Origin: Mycobacterium sp. 852013-50091_SCH5140682
GTDB taxonomy: Bacteria > Actinomycetota > Actinomycetes > Mycobacteriales > Mycobacteriaceae
Length of the DNA: 63,161 nucleotides
Reading direction: 5' to 3'
Assembly: GCF_001665685.1 (NCBI RefSeq)
Contig: NZ_LZTB01000032.1
Span: 1 to 63,161 of the forward strand
The position numbers were made by a program, and so were the translations under genes. Shown here piece by piece: positions 8,122 through 16,714 of the stretch (its first letter is position 1; the number at the start of each line of letters is the position of its first letter). Under the pieces are notes generated by a model. That model made no database searches. It saw only the letters and a list, made by a program, of their open reading frames with translations, and was not told the origin of the DNA.

Positions 8122-8730
8122 GTGCAACTGCTTCTGGTCCGTCATGCGCTGCCTTTGCGCAGCGAGCCTGGTCAAGGGTCCGATCCGCATCTGTCGGAGG
8201 CCGGTGTCGAGCAGGCCAACCGGCTGCCCGCGGCGCTGGCCCGCTTCCCGATTTCCCGGCTGGTGAGCAGCCCGCAGCTACGTGCGGTGCAGACCGCCGA
8301 GCCGGTCGCCGCAGCGCTCGGCCTGACGGTCGACGTCGATGATCGGCTCGCCGAGTACGACCGGGAGCTGTCGCACTACGTGCCGATCGAAGAGATCGCC
8401 AAGGAGAACCCGGAGGAACTGGCCAGGCTGGCCAGCGGGCATCTTCCGAGCAGCGTCGACGAGGAAGCCTTCTCCGCGCGCATCGCTGCCGCCGTCGCGG
8501 ACCTGGTGGCCGCAGGTGATCACGACCAGACCGTGGCCGTGTTCAGCCACGGCGGGGTGATCAACGTGCTGCTGCACCAGATCCTGGGCACCGAGCGGTT
8601 GCTGTCCTTCCATGTCGACTACGCGTCGGTGACGCGGCTGTTGTCGTCGCGCAGCGGCAAGCTGGCGGTGGCGTCGGTCAACGGAACCGAACACGTATGG
8701 GATCTCCTCCCTAGAAATGTGCGGTGGTAA
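8122..8730 (+). CDS. Histidine phosphatase (phosphoglycerate mutase-like)
   Basis: This protein of 202 residues begins with LLLVRHALPLRS, the RHG-type catalytic histidine motif, and has the second histidine in FSHGGVINVLLHQ. It belongs to the branch-2-like cytoplasmic histidine phosphatases often called phosphoglycerate mutase family; the physiological phosphoester is unknown. The GTG at 8122 gives the expected compact N-terminus; an ATG at 8101 would overlap the divergent SDR start by two bases. The phosphotransferase gene follows after 9 bases, suggesting an operon. In M. tuberculosis a similar small cluster lies next to Rv3760. Confidence 0.88.
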   Translation: MQLLLVRHALPLRSEPGQGSDPHLSEAGVEQANRLPAALARFPISRLVSSPQLRAVQTAEPVAAALGLTVDVDDRLAEYDRELSHYVPIEEIAKENPEELARLASGHLPSSVDEEAFSARIAAAVADLVAAGDHDQTVAVFSHGGVINVLLHQILGTERLLSFHVDYASVTRLLSSRSGKLAVASVNGTEHVWDLLPRNVRW

Positions 8731-8739
8731 ACAATTCCC

Positions 8740-9762
8740 GTGACATCTCTGGAAGGTCTCGACCTGGATGCCCTGGATCGCCACCTGCGTGCCGAGGGCA
8801 TCGCCCGCACCGGTGAGCTGCGCGCCGAGCTGATCGCCGGCGGCCGGTCCAATCTCACCTTTCTGATCGCCGACGACGAGTCGAAATGGGTGCTGCGGCG
8901 GCCGCCGCTGCACGGGTTGACCCCGTCGGCGCACGACATGGCGCGCGAATACCGGGTGGTCGCCGCATTGGCCGACACGGCCGTGCCGGTGGCCCGCGCG
9001 GTGACGATGAGCAACGACGATTCGGTGCTCGGCGCGCCGTTCCAGATGGTCGAGCATGTCGAGGGACTCGTCGTGCGCAGCGCAACCGAGCTGGCCGCGC
9101 TCGGCGACGAAGCAGTGGTCAGCGGCAGCGTCGACGCCCTGATCCGGGTTCTGGCCGAACTGCACGCCGTGGATCCGGATGCGGTCGGGCTCGGCGATTT
9201 CGGCAAGCCCGCGGGTTATCTGGAACGCCAGGTGCGGCGGTGGGGTTCGCAGTGGGACCTGGTCCGGCTGCCCGACGATCCGCGCGATGCCGACGTCAAG
9301 CGGCTGCATCAAGCGTTGGCGGATTCGATTCCGGCGCAGAGCCGCAACTCGATCGTGCACGGCGATTACCGCATCGACAACACCATCCTGGATGCCCATG
9401 ACCCGACGAATGTCCTCGCGGTACTGGACTGGGAGCTTTCGACGCTGGGCGACCCGTTGTCGGACGCGGCGCTGATGTGCGTGTACCGCGATCCCATGTT
9501 CAATCTGATCCTGAGCATGGAAGCCGCGTGGAGCTCGCCGCAGATGCCGTCAGCCGACGAGCTGGCGAACCGCTATTCGGTGCAGTCCGGCCAGGACCTG
9601 GCGCACTGGGACTTCTACATGGCGCTGGCCTATTTCAAGGCGGCGATCATCGCGGCGGGTATCGACTTCCGCCACCGCCAGGGCTCGGCAGCGGAAGGCA
9701 GCTCGAGTGTCGGCGCGGCCGTGGCCCCGGCGATCGCGTCGGGGCTCGCCGCACTGCGCTGA
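8740..9762 (+). CDS. Aminoglycoside phosphotransferase-like kinase (acyl-CoA dehydrogenase-associated type)
   Basis: This protein of 340 residues carries the APH/choline-kinase fold. The catalytic loop is SIVHGDYRIDN and the metal-binding motif is AVLDWELSTLGDPL; an N-terminal GGRSNLTFLI acts as the nucleotide loop. Family members are usually found with acyl-CoA dehydrogenases (Rv3761c/FadE36-type neighbourhood) and are thought to phosphorylate small hydroxylated substrates such as hydroxy fatty acids, not aminoglycosides. The GTG start lies 9 bases after the phosphatase stop, so the two are probably co-transcribed. No resistance function should be read from the family name. Confidence 0.85.
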   Translation: MTSLEGLDLDALDRHLRAEGIARTGELRAELIAGGRSNLTFLIADDESKWVLRRPPLHGLTPSAHDMAREYRVVAALADTAVPVARAVTMSNDDSVLGAPFQMVEHVEGLVVRSATELAALGDEAVVSGSVDALIRVLAELHAVDPDAVGLGDFGKPAGYLERQVRRWGSQWDLVRLPDDPRDADVKRLHQALADSIPAQSRNSIVHGDYRIDNTILDAHDPTNVLAVLDWELSTLGDPLSDAALMCVYRDPMFNLILSMEAAWSSPQMPSADELANRYSVQSGQDLAHWDFYMALAYFKAAIIAAGIDFRHRQGSAAEGSSSVGAAVAPAIASGLAALR

Positions 9763-9765
9763 TCC

Positions 9766-10173
9766 TCAGCTGCGCAGCGCAGCCTTCAGATTCTTTTTCG
9801 CGGTACGGCGCAGCTGGAAGATCCGGGCGGTGCCCGCGGCCACCGTCAGCAGGCCGCCGCCGACCGCGGCGCCGAGGATGGCCACGCCCTTGGGCAGCGA
9901 CCACCGCCACCCGAGGAAGGCCAGATCCACCGGATCGGTGTTCTGCGCGATAAAAATCAGCAGGACGATGAGTATCAGGAAACCCACGATCAGCGCCGAC
10001 CAGAGCGCGCCGGCCCGGGTGAACTTGGGGGCCGTCGGTGGTTGCGCTTTGGACGCCGCAGGCGGTTGTGACGTGGGCACATCCGGTGCCGGCTTGTCCG
10101 CGGACGGCTTCGGGGCCGTAGGCGCGGGCTTCGGTTCCGGCTGATCGGGCGATGCAGGCAGATCGCTGGTCAT
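9766..10173 (-). CDS. LapA-like (DUF1049) two-helix membrane protein
   Basis: This is a 135-residue protein with a Pro/Ala/Lys-rich cytoplasmic N-terminus (residues 1-50) and two transmembrane helices (about 55-75 and 92-112) around the motif AQNTDPVDLAFLGWRWSLP, diagnostic of the DUF1049/LapA family. E. coli LapA works with LapB in envelope lipid homeostasis, but the mycobacterial role is unknown. A basic C-terminal tail follows. It corresponds in place to M. tuberculosis Rv3760 next to proX and is divergent from proX, sharing a palindromic control region at 10173-10210. Confidence 0.85.
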   Translation of the reverse strand: MTSDLPASPDQPEPKPAPTAPKPSADKPAPDVPTSQPPAASKAQPPTAPKFTRAGALWSALIVGFLILIVLLIFIAQNTDPVDLAFLGWRWSLPKGVAILGAAVGGGLLTVAAGTARIFQLRRTAKKNLKAALRS

Positions 10174-10210
10174 GTTTGTATCTTTGCCCGGATCGGCGGC
10201 AAAGCAAACA
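10173..10210. promoter_or_regulatory. Bipartite palindrome between lapA-like gene and proX
   Basis: Outer arms TGTTTG (10173-10178) and CAAACA (10205-10210) and inner arms CTTTGCC (10182-10188) and GGCAAAG (10198-10204) form an almost symmetric 38-base element that starts at the lapA-like start codon. It may be an operator or a 5' hairpin for either divergent transcript. No regulator is encoded nearby. Confidence 0.4.
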
Positions 10211-10311
10211 ACCGGACGGTAAAGACCGGCAGCATGTCGGCCCTGCGGTTAGGGTCAGGAAAGCCGGCCGAGGTCATCGGATTCGGCTGCAGCCGTCGGA
10301 AGGACGTTCGC

Positions 10312-11256
10312 ATGCAGCATCGGACCCTGGCAGTGCTCGCCGTTCTGCTCGCGCTGATGGTGTCGGTGTTCACGGCGTGCGGCAGCGCGAATCCGCTGGG
10401 CGGCGGACAGATATCCGGTGATCTCAAGTCGATCGTGGTCGGTTCGGCGGATTTCCCGGAATCGAAGATCATCGCCGAGATCTACGCCCAGGCACTGGAA
10501 GCCAACGGCTTTCAGGTCGGCAGGCAGTTCGGTATCGGCAGCCGGGAAACGTATGTGCCTGCGGTACAGGATCACTCGATCGATCTGATCCCGGAGTACA
10601 CCGGCAACCTGCTGCAGTACTTCGACAAGAACACCACCGCCACCACATCCGACGCGGTGTTGATCGGTCTGCTCAAGGCCCTGCCCGGGGATCTGTCGAT
10701 CCTGTACCCGTCGCCCGCGGAGGACAAGGACACCCTGGCCGTCACCGCCGAGACCGCGGCACGCTGGAACCTCAAGACCATCGCCGACCTGGCCGCCCAT
10801 TCGGCTGAGGTGAAAGTGGGTGCCCCGTCGGAGTTTCAGACGCGGCAGACCGGGCTGGTGGGGCTGAAGGAGAAATACGGATTGGACGTCGCGCCCGCCA
10901 ATTTCGTCGCGATCAGTGACGGCGGCGGCCCTGCCACCGTGCAGGCCCTGACCAACGGATCCATCACGGCCGCCAATATCTTCAGCACGTCACCTGCCAT
11001 CGGCGAACACCACCTGGTGGTCCTCGAAGACCCGAAGAACACGTTCCTGGCCGCCAATGTCGTACCGCTGGTGGCCTCGCAGAAGATGTCCGATGAGCTC
11101 AAGACCGTGCTCGACGCCGTATCGGCGAAGCTCACCACCGAAGCGCTCATCGCGCTGAACACCGCCGTCGAGGGCAACAAGGGCGTCGATCCCGACGAAG
11201 CGGCGGGAAAGTGGATCAGGGACAACGGATTCGACAAGCCGGTGAAGGGCAGGTGA
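10312..11256 (+). CDS. proX: Osmoprotectant ABC transporter substrate-binding lipoprotein
   Basis: This 314-residue lipoprotein has a signal peptide ending in VFTACGS, so the mature protein starts with a lipidated Cys. The OpuAC domain follows, with IVVGSADFPESKIIAEIYAQAL and LIPEYTGNLLQYF, typical of glycine betaine/choline/proline betaine binding proteins. It delivers compatible solutes to the ProVWZ transporter at the outer face of the membrane. The ATG at 10312 gives a normal signal peptide; longer readings do not. It is the first gene of a tight proX-proV-proW-proZ operon in the same order as M. tuberculosis Rv3759c-Rv3756c. Confidence 0.92.
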   Translation: MQHRTLAVLAVLLALMVSVFTACGSANPLGGGQISGDLKSIVVGSADFPESKIIAEIYAQALEANGFQVGRQFGIGSRETYVPAVQDHSIDLIPEYTGNLLQYFDKNTTATTSDAVLIGLLKALPGDLSILYPSPAEDKDTLAVTAETAARWNLKTIADLAAHSAEVKVGAPSEFQTRQTGLVGLKEKYGLDVAPANFVAISDGGGPATVQALTNGSITAANIFSTSPAIGEHHLVVLEDPKNTFLAANVVPLVASQKMSDELKTVLDAVSAKLTTEALIALNTAVEGNKGVDPDEAAGKWIRDNGFDKPVKGR

Positions 11257-11260
11257 AAAA

Positions 11261-12370
11261 GTGATCACGTTCACCAACGTCACCAAGAAATATCCGGACG
11301 GCACGGTGGCTGTCGATGACCTCACCCTCGATGTTCCCGAGGGCACGCTGGCCGCGTTCGTCGGGCCATCGGGCTGCGGAAAGACCACCTCGATGCGGAT
11401 GATCAACCGCATGATCGAGCCCACGTCAGGCACTCTCACCGTCAACGGTGAGGATGTCACGAAGGTCGATCCGGTGAAACTGCGCCTCGGCATCGGCTAT
11501 GTGATCCAGAGCGCGGGGCTGATGCCGCATCAGCGGGTCGTCGACAATGTGGCCACCGTGCCCGTGCTCAAGGGCGAATCCCGCCGCGCCGCACGCAAAG
11601 CCGCCCTCGGGGTGCTCGAAAGGGTGGGTCTGGATCCCAAGCTCGCCAACCGCTACCCGGCCCAGCTGTCCGGTGGCCAGCAGCAGCGTGTCGGAGTCGC
11701 CAGGGCGCTTGCCGCGGACCCGCCCATCCTGCTGATGGACGAGCCGTTCAGTGCCGTCGACCCTGTGGTGCGCGAGGAGTTGCAGTCCGAAATCCTGCGG
11801 TTGCAAAGCGAATTGCGCAAGACCATCGTCTTCGTCACGCACGACATCGACGAGGCGGTCAAGCTCGGCGACAAGGTGGCGGTGTTCGGCCGCGGCGGGG
11901 TGCTGCAGCAATACGCCGACCCAGCGTTCGTATTGTCCAATCCCGCCAACGAATTGGTGTCGGGATTCGTCGGCGCCGACAGGGGCTACCGCGGGCTGCA
12001 GTTCTTCAAGGCGACCGGGCTGCCACTGCACGATATCCGCCAAGTCGCCGAGGCCGATATCGACGCGCTGCAACTGGCCCCGGGCGAGTGGGCGTTGGTG
12101 CTGCGGGCCGACGGTAAGCCGTTCGCCTGGATCAACGCCGAGGGTGTCGAGGTGCACCGCAAGGGAAGCACGCTGTATGACAGCAGCGTCGGCGGCGGCT
12201 CGTTCTTCCGGCCCGACGGCAGCCTGCGGCTCGCGCTCGACGCTGCGCTGTCCTCGCCGTCGGGGCTCGGGGTGGCCGTCGACGACGACGGTCGCCTGCT
12301 CGGCGGTATCCAGGCCGACGACGTGTTGGAGGCCCTCAAGACGCAGCGCCGCGTGCCGAAGGTCGGGTAG
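11261..12370 (+). CDS. proV: Osmoprotectant ABC transporter ATP-binding protein
   Basis: This protein of 369 residues has an N-terminal ABC domain with Walker A GPSGCGKTT, signature LSGGQQQRVGVARAL, Walker B ILLMDEP and the switch histidine in VFVTHD. A C-terminal extension from about residue 245 replaces the usual tandem CBS pair and ends GGIQADDVLEALK; it looks like degenerate CBS repeats. It energises uptake of betaine-type solutes through ProW and ProZ. The GTG start is 4 bases after the proX stop. In OpuA-type systems CBS repeats sense ionic strength, so the divergent C-terminus may change how the transporter is gated. Confidence 0.92.
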   Translation: MITFTNVTKKYPDGTVAVDDLTLDVPEGTLAAFVGPSGCGKTTSMRMINRMIEPTSGTLTVNGEDVTKVDPVKLRLGIGYVIQSAGLMPHQRVVDNVATVPVLKGESRRAARKAALGVLERVGLDPKLANRYPAQLSGGQQQRVGVARALAADPPILLMDEPFSAVDPVVREELQSEILRLQSELRKTIVFVTHDIDEAVKLGDKVAVFGRGGVLQQYADPAFVLSNPANELVSGFVGADRGYRGLQFFKATGLPLHDIRQVAEADIDALQLAPGEWALVLRADGKPFAWINAEGVEVHRKGSTLYDSSVGGGSFFRPDGSLRLALDAALSSPSGLGVAVDDDGRLLGGIQADDVLEALKTQRRVPKVG

Positions 12371-12377
12371 CGCTGTG

Positions 12378-13037
12378 ATGTACCTCTTGACCCATCTCGA
12401 CAAGGCGTGGGCGCTCACCGTGATCCACCTGCGCCTGTCGCTGGTGCCGATCGTGCTCGGGTTGTTGATCGCGGTGCCGTTGGGCGCGCTCGTGCAGCGG
12501 ACCACCACGGTGCGACGGTTCATCACCGTCGTCGCCAGCATCATCTTCACCATTCCGTCGCTGGCGCTGTTCGTGGTGCTGCCGCTGATCATCCCCACCC
12601 GCATCCTCGACGAAGCCAATGTCATTGTGGCGCTGACTCTTTACACCACCGCGCTGTTGGTGCGGGCGGTGCCCGAGGCGCTCGATGCCGTCCCGGCGGC
12701 GGTGCTGGACGCGGCAACCGCGGTCGGCTACCGCCCCTGGGTCAGGGTCGTCAAAGTCGAACTGCCACTGGCGATCCCAGTTCTCATCGCGAGTCTTCGG
12801 GTCGTCGCGGTGACCAACATCTCGATGGTGTCGGTGGGCTCGGTGATCGGTATCGGCGGGCTGGGCACGTGGTTCACCGAGGGGTATCAAGCCAACAAGA
12901 GCAGCCAGATCGTCGCCGGGATCATCGCGATCTTCGTGCTGGCCGTCGTCATCGACACCCTGATCATGTTGCTGGGCAAGGCCATCACGCCCTGGAACCG
13001 CCGAGCCCGCACCGCCGGCGCCAAGGCGGCCGCATGA
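12378..13037 (+). CDS. proW: Osmoprotectant ABC transporter permease 1
   Basis: This is an integral membrane protein of about 219 residues with five or six helices and the binding-protein-dependent permease signature AATAVGYRPWVRVVKVELPLAI (the EAA loop, slightly degenerate). It pairs with ProZ to form the translocation pore. The ATG at 12378 (or GTG at 12375) lies a few bases after the proV stop, and the stop codon overlaps the proZ start as ATGA. Two separate permeases are normal for actinobacterial proXVWZ systems. Confidence 0.9.
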   Translation: MYLLTHLDKAWALTVIHLRLSLVPIVLGLLIAVPLGALVQRTTTVRRFITVVASIIFTIPSLALFVVLPLIIPTRILDEANVIVALTLYTTALLVRAVPEALDAVPAAVLDAATAVGYRPWVRVVKVELPLAIPVLIASLRVVAVTNISMVSVGSVIGIGGLGTWFTEGYQANKSSQIVAGIIAIFVLAVVIDTLIMLLGKAITPWNRRARTAGAKAAA

Positions 13038-13837
13038 ACTTCCTGCAGCAGGCGCTGACCTTCATCTTCACCGCGGCAAACTGGAGCGGACCCGCGGGGC
13101 TCACCGCCCGCATCGTCGAACACCTGCAGTACACCGCCATCGCGGTGGTGTTCTCGGTGCTCGTCGCGGTTCCGATCGGTCTGCTGATCGGGCACACCGG
13201 CCGCGGCACCTTCCTGGTGGTCACCGGGGTGAACGCCCTGCGCGCCCTGCCGACCCTCGGCGTGCTGCTGCTCGGCGTGCTGCTGTGGGGGCTCGGTCTG
13301 GTGCCGCCGACGGTGGCCCTGATGCTGCTGGGCATACCGCCGCTGCTGGCGGGGACCTACTCAGGAATCGCCAATGTCGATCCCGCCGTGGTGGATGCCG
13401 CGCGGTCGATGGGCATGACGGAACGCCGGGTGCTGTTGCGGGTCGAGGTGCCCAACGCGATGCCGCTGATCCTGGGCGGGCTGCGCACCGCGACGCTTCA
13501 GGTCGTCGCGACGGCCACGGTCGCGGCCTACGCCAGTCTCGGCGGGCTGGGCCGGTACCTCATCGACGGGATCAAGGTGCGGCAGTTCCACATCGCCCTT
13601 GTGGGTGCGCTCATGGTCACCGCGCTGGCGTTGATCCTCGATGCGGCGCTGGCGTTTGCCGTGTGGTTGTCGGTGCCCGGTACCGGCCGGATGCGTCGCT
13701 GGGGCGGCGGCGCGGGGGAGATGCCTCAGCCATTGCTCGACGACGAGGTGGCGCTCGAATCGCGATCCACAGCACCGCGCGGGAGTTCGGGACTCGCCCA
13801 CGAAGGCGGTAGTCCGTCGCATACGGTAGAAGGGTGA
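13034..13837 (+). CDS. proZ: Osmoprotectant ABC transporter permease 2
   Basis: This is a membrane protein of 267 residues with the EAA-type loop VDAARSMGMTERRVLLRVEVPNAMP. The core permease ends near residue 215; a hydrophilic C-terminal tail of about 50 residues (from GRMRRWGGG) is longer than in ProW. It overlaps proW by four bases (ATGA) and the next gene by four bases (GTGA), so the whole cluster is translationally coupled. The coupling draws the glycolipid-binding-type protein into the operon. Confidence 0.9.
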   Translation: MNFLQQALTFIFTAANWSGPAGLTARIVEHLQYTAIAVVFSVLVAVPIGLLIGHTGRGTFLVVTGVNALRALPTLGVLLLGVLLWGLGLVPPTVALMLLGIPPLLAGTYSGIANVDPAVVDAARSMGMTERRVLLRVEVPNAMPLILGGLRTATLQVVATATVAAYASLGGLGRYLIDGIKVRQFHIALVGALMVTALALILDAALAFAVWLSVPGTGRMRRWGGGAGEMPQPLLDDEVALESRSTAPRGSSGLAHEGGSPSHTVEG

Positions 13838-14442
13838 GTGAAGCCGAACGCACAGACGAGCAGTCCGTCGAGCCGGCATCCGCCTGGCCGGCCGTGCTGA
13901 CGTGGCGAGCACACGACGTACCCCGGATGGAGTGGGTGCGGGTGCAGCTGACGGGCAAACGCATCAAGGCCAATGGGCGAATAGTGGCTGCTGCCACCGC
14001 GTCTCACCCCGCGTTCGCGGCGTCATACGATCTGGTGACCGACGAGACGGGTGCGACGAAGCGACTCTCCCTCACCGTCACCCTCGCAGAACGCGAGCGC
14101 CAGCTCTCCATCGCACGCGACGAAGAGAACATGTGGCTGGTCCAGGACCACAACCAGACCAAGCGGTCGAGCTATGACGGCGCACTCGACGTCGATGTGA
14201 TCTTCAGCCCATTCTTCAACGCGCTGCCGATCCGGCGCACCGGCCTGCATCTGACGAACGAGTCGGTGACGCTGCCGGTGGTCTATGTCCGGCTGCCCGA
14301 GCTGTCGGTGGAATCCGCGAACATCACCTACACCGGCACGCCGACGGGCATCGAACTGCTCTCGCCGGTGTCCGAGACCACCATCACCGTCGACTCGGAC
14401 GGATTCATCATCGACTACCCAGGACTGGCAGAGCGGATCTGA
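13834..14442 (+). CDS. Putative glycolipid-binding domain protein (PF06475 type)
   Basis: This is a 202-residue soluble protein without a signal peptide or membrane helix. It matches the family represented in M. tuberculosis by Rv3755c: an N-terminal [18 protein letters not shown] segment, then a beta-rich body with [15 protein letters not shown] and [14 protein letters not shown]06475 folds into a spiral beta structure proposed to bind glycolipids; a cellular function has not been established. The GTG start overlaps the proZ stop, so it is expressed with the osmoprotectant transporter. Its 3' end overlaps the convergent tyrA by 35 bases. Confidence 0.8.
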   Translation: MSEAERTDEQSVEPASAWPAVLTWRAHDVPRMEWVRVQLTGKRIKANGRIVAAATASHPAFAASYDLVTDETGATKRLSLTVTLAERERQLSIARDEENMWLVQDHNQTKRSSYDGALDVDVIFSPFFNALPIRRTGLHLTNESVTLPVVYVRLPELSVESANITYTGTPTGIELLSPVSETTITVDSDGFIIDYPGLAERI

Positions 14443-15364
14443 TCACGCCGCCTGCACGGCCCGCTGCGGCCAGTTCGTCGCGCCAGTTCTCGGCGCCGAC
14501 GACGGTGGTGACGATTTCCGGTCGGCTGAAACTGTCGTAGCGCATCCGGGCCGCATGGCCGCTCTCGACGAGGTCGGCCAGCGAGCCCGTGGCGGCCAGG
14601 CTGTCGCGGGCCTGCGTGAGCACCTTGATGCCGTGCTCGAGGGCAGGCAGCAGCTGTCCGGCATTCGCCTCGCACATGGCCCGCACCAGATCCGGTGCGG
14701 TGGCCGCGACGCGGGTGCCGTCCCGGAACGAGCCTGCGGCCAGTGCGAAGGCGAGCGGTATTTCACCGGCGTTGAGCGCCAGTGTTTCGGCGAACAGATG
14801 CGGCAGGTGTGAGATGGCAGCGGCCGCCGCGTCGTGCTCCTCGGAGCAAGCCGGGACCACCACCGCGTGACAGTCCAGCGCCAGCCTGCTGACCTGCGCC
14901 CACACCTCGGCGTCGACGTGGCTGTCGACGCTGACCACCCAGGGCGCGCCGACGAACAACGCCGCGTTACCCGCCGCCCATCCGGAGTGCGCAGTGCCTG
15001 CCATGGGATGCCCGCCGACGAACCGGTCCAACAAACCGAACTTCTGAACCTGCTGCAGCACAGCACCTTTGACGCTGATCACATCGGTCAGTGGGCACTC
15101 CGGTGCGTTGTCTCGGACGTGGGCCAGCATGATCGGCAACGCAGGCATGGGCACCGCGAGCACGATCAGGGCGTTGCTCTTGGCGGCGCGGTGCAGGGTC
15201 GCGTCGAGATTCTCGCTGGCGTCATATCCGTCGAACCGGGCCTCCTGGACCACGTCGACCGAGCGGTTGTAGCCGAACACCTCGCGGCCCGCGGCCGCAG
15301 CCGCCCGCATCAGCGAGCCGCCGATAAGTCCGAGTCCCACCACGCATACGGGTGTGTTTGTCAC
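14408..15364 (-). CDS. tyrA: Prephenate dehydrogenase
   Basis: This protein of 318 residues starts with the NAD-binding motif [15 protein letters not shown] and carries [13 protein letters not shown], which includes the catalytic histidine region of TyrA enzymes. It converts prephenate to 4-hydroxyphenylpyruvate, the committed step of tyrosine synthesis. There is no C-terminal ACT domain; the chain ends shortly after the helical dimerisation domain. The start is GTG at 15364. It runs opposite to its neighbours, as does M. tuberculosis Rv3754 in the same gene order. Confidence 0.93.
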   Translation of the reverse strand: MTNTPVCVVGLGLIGGSLMRAAAAAGREVFGYNRSVDVVQEARFDGYDASENLDATLHRAAKSNALIVLAVPMPALPIMLAHVRDNAPECPLTDVISVKGAVLQQVQKFGLLDRFVGGHPMAGTAHSGWAAGNAALFVGAPWVVSVDSHVDAEVWAQVSRLALDCHAVVVPACSEEHDAAAAAISHLPHLFAETLALNAGEIPLAFALAAGSFRDGTRVAATAPDLVRAMCEANAGQLLPALEHGIKVLTQARDSLAATGSLADLVESGHAARMRYDSFSRPEIVTTVVGAENWRDELAAAGRAGGVIRSALPVLGSR

Positions 15365-15447
15365 CTACCCAGATTGGCACACCCTCAGGCAGAGGTGGAC
15401 GGTGATGCCTGGTCAAAATCGCTGGTCGGCGACTACCGTAGGCGCAC

Positions 15448-15954
15448 ATGGGAGCACAGCGCGCGCCGGCGGACCTGCCAGACGGGTTCGGCGTGGCCGT
15501 CGTCCGTGAGGAGGGCAAATGGAGGTGTGCGCCGATGCGTTCGGCCTCACTGAACAGTCTGTCCGCCGCAGAGACTGAATTGCGGGAACTGCGCAGCTCG
15601 GGGTGTGTTTTCGGGCTGCTGGACATCGACGACGAGTTCTTCGTCATCGTGCGTCCGGCGCCCGCGGGTACGCGCCTGCTGCTCTCGGACGCCACTGCTG
15701 CGCTCGACTACGACATCGCCGCTGAGGTGCTCGAGACGCTCGACGCCGACATCGACCCCGACGATCTCGACGACGCCGACCCCTTCGAAGAGGGCGACCT
15801 CGGCCTCCTCTCGGACGTCGGGCTGCCCGAGGCGGTGCTGGGCGTGATCCTCGACGAAACCGATCTGTACGCCGACGAGCAGCTCGGCCGTATCGCCAGG
15901 GAGATGGGCTTCGCCGACGAGTTGTCGGCGGTGCTCGACCGACTCAATCGGTGA
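15448..15954 (+). CDS. tRNA adenosine deaminase-associated protein (TIGR03941)
   Basis: This is an acidic protein of 168 residues whose second half is rich in Asp and Glu (for example DADIDPDDLDDADPFEEGD). Actinobacterial members are always encoded immediately before tadA, as here, where the TGA overlaps the tadA GTG by four bases. The role is unknown; an accessory or regulatory partner of the deaminase is a reasonable inference from this strict linkage. The M. tuberculosis counterpart is Rv3753c. No catalytic motif is visible. Confidence 0.85.
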   Translation: MGAQRAPADLPDGFGVAVVREEGKWRCAPMRSASLNSLSAAETELRELRSSGCVFGLLDIDDEFFVIVRPAPAGTRLLLSDATAALDYDIAAEVLETLDADIDPDDLDDADPFEEGDLGLLSDVGLPEAVLGVILDETDLYADEQLGRIAREMGFADELSAVLDRLNR

Positions 15955-16406
15955 GTTCGTCTGACGAGACCCTGATCCGTGCCGCGCTGGACGCTGCCCG
16001 GATGGCCGGTCCTCGCGACGTGCCGATCGGCGCGGTCGTCGTCGCGGCCGACGGTACCGAGCTGGCCCGCGCCGCCAACATCCGCGAGGCCACCGGCGAC
16101 CCGACGGGGCACGCCGAAATCGTGGCGATGCGCGCGGCCGCGCAGGTACTCGGCGATGGTTGGCGGCTGGAGGGCGCCACGCTGGCCGTGACCGTCGAGC
16201 CCTGCACGATGTGCGCGGGCGCCTTGGTGCTGGCCCGGGTGGCGCGGCTGGTGTTCGGGGCGTGGGAACCCAAGACCGGGGCCGTCGGCTCGCTGTGGGA
16301 CGTGGTGCGCGACCGGCGGCTCAACCACCGCCCGGAGGTGGTCGGCGGCGTGTTGGCCGACGAGTGCGCGGCGCTGCTGGAAGGCTTCTTCTCGGCTCAG
16401 CGGTGA
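15951..16406 (+). CDS. tadA: tRNA-specific adenosine deaminase
   Basis: This 151-residue enzyme has the zinc and catalytic motifs of the cytidine/deoxycytidylate deaminase fold: HAE (in GHAEIVAMRAA) and PCTMCAGAL, with the proton-shuttling Glu next to the His. TadA converts A34 to inosine in the anticodon of tRNA-Arg(ACG). The GTG start overlaps the preceding gene. A tRNA gene follows about 110 bases downstream after a long hairpin. An alternative, guanine or cytosine deaminase, is less likely given the partner protein upstream. Confidence 0.88.
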   Translation: MSSSDETLIRAALDAARMAGPRDVPIGAVVVAADGTELARAANIREATGDPTGHAEIVAMRAAAQVLGDGWRLEGATLAVTVEPCTMCAGALVLARVARLVFGAWEPKTGAVGSLWDVVRDRRLNHRPEVVGGVLADECAALLEGFFSAQR

Positions 16407-16419
16407 TGGCAGTGCCGAA

Positions 16420-16468
16420 CGTGAACACGATCGCGAAGTTTCGGCCGATCTTCGCCATCTTGTTCACG
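16420..16468. repeat. Long near-perfect inverted repeat after tadA
   Basis: The arms 16420-16438 and 16450-16468 match at 17 of 19 positions (CGTGAACAnGATnGCGAAG against its complement), with an 11-base loop that itself contains TCGGCCGA. There is no T-run. It may act as a terminator for the tadA operon or be a dispersed palindromic repeat; paired mismatches suggest age or selection for structure. Confidence 0.6.
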
Positions 16469-16517
16469 CTCGTGAGCGGATTAGGGCCATCGGCCGGCGT
16501 TCGGTAAGCTGCCACAC

Positions 16518-16605
16518 GGTGGCGTGTCCGAGCGGCCTAAGGAGCACGCCTCGAAAGCGTGTGACGGGTAACCCCCGTCCGAGGGTTCAAATCCCTCCGC
16601 CACCG
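16518..16605 (+). tRNA. tRNA-Ser(CGA)
   Basis: The sequence folds as a class II tRNA: acceptor stem GGTGGCG (16518-16524) with CGCCACC (16598-16604), anticodon stem CACGC/GCGTG with loop CTCGAAA (anticodon CGA at 16552-16554), a long variable arm, and the T-loop GGGTTCAAATCCC. The discriminator is G16605 and CCA is encoded at 16606-16608. It reads UCG codons. A terminator follows directly. Confidence 0.96.
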
Positions 16606-16612
16606 CCATAGA

Positions 16613-16646
16613 CCCCGCGCCTGCCGTTGCAGGCGGCGGGGTTTTT
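16613..16646 (+). terminator. Intrinsic terminator after tRNA-Ser(CGA)
   Basis: The stem is CCCCGC-GCCTGC (16613-16624) paired with GCAGGC and GCGGGG (16629-16641, one bulged G), followed by TTTTT at 16642-16646. This is a textbook rho-independent terminator, unusual in this window for having a real U-tract. Confidence 0.9.
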
Positions 16647-16714
16647 GTCTTGGGCCGGCAAGTAGGCCGATACTATTGCGCTCCAACAGCATTCACGCGG
16701 GTCTGCACGGAGAT

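Noticed and set aside
8740..9762. Aminoglycoside resistance gene
   Set aside because: The fold matches aminoglycoside phosphotransferases, but the sequence belongs to the acyl-CoA-dehydrogenase-associated branch common in mycobacteria.
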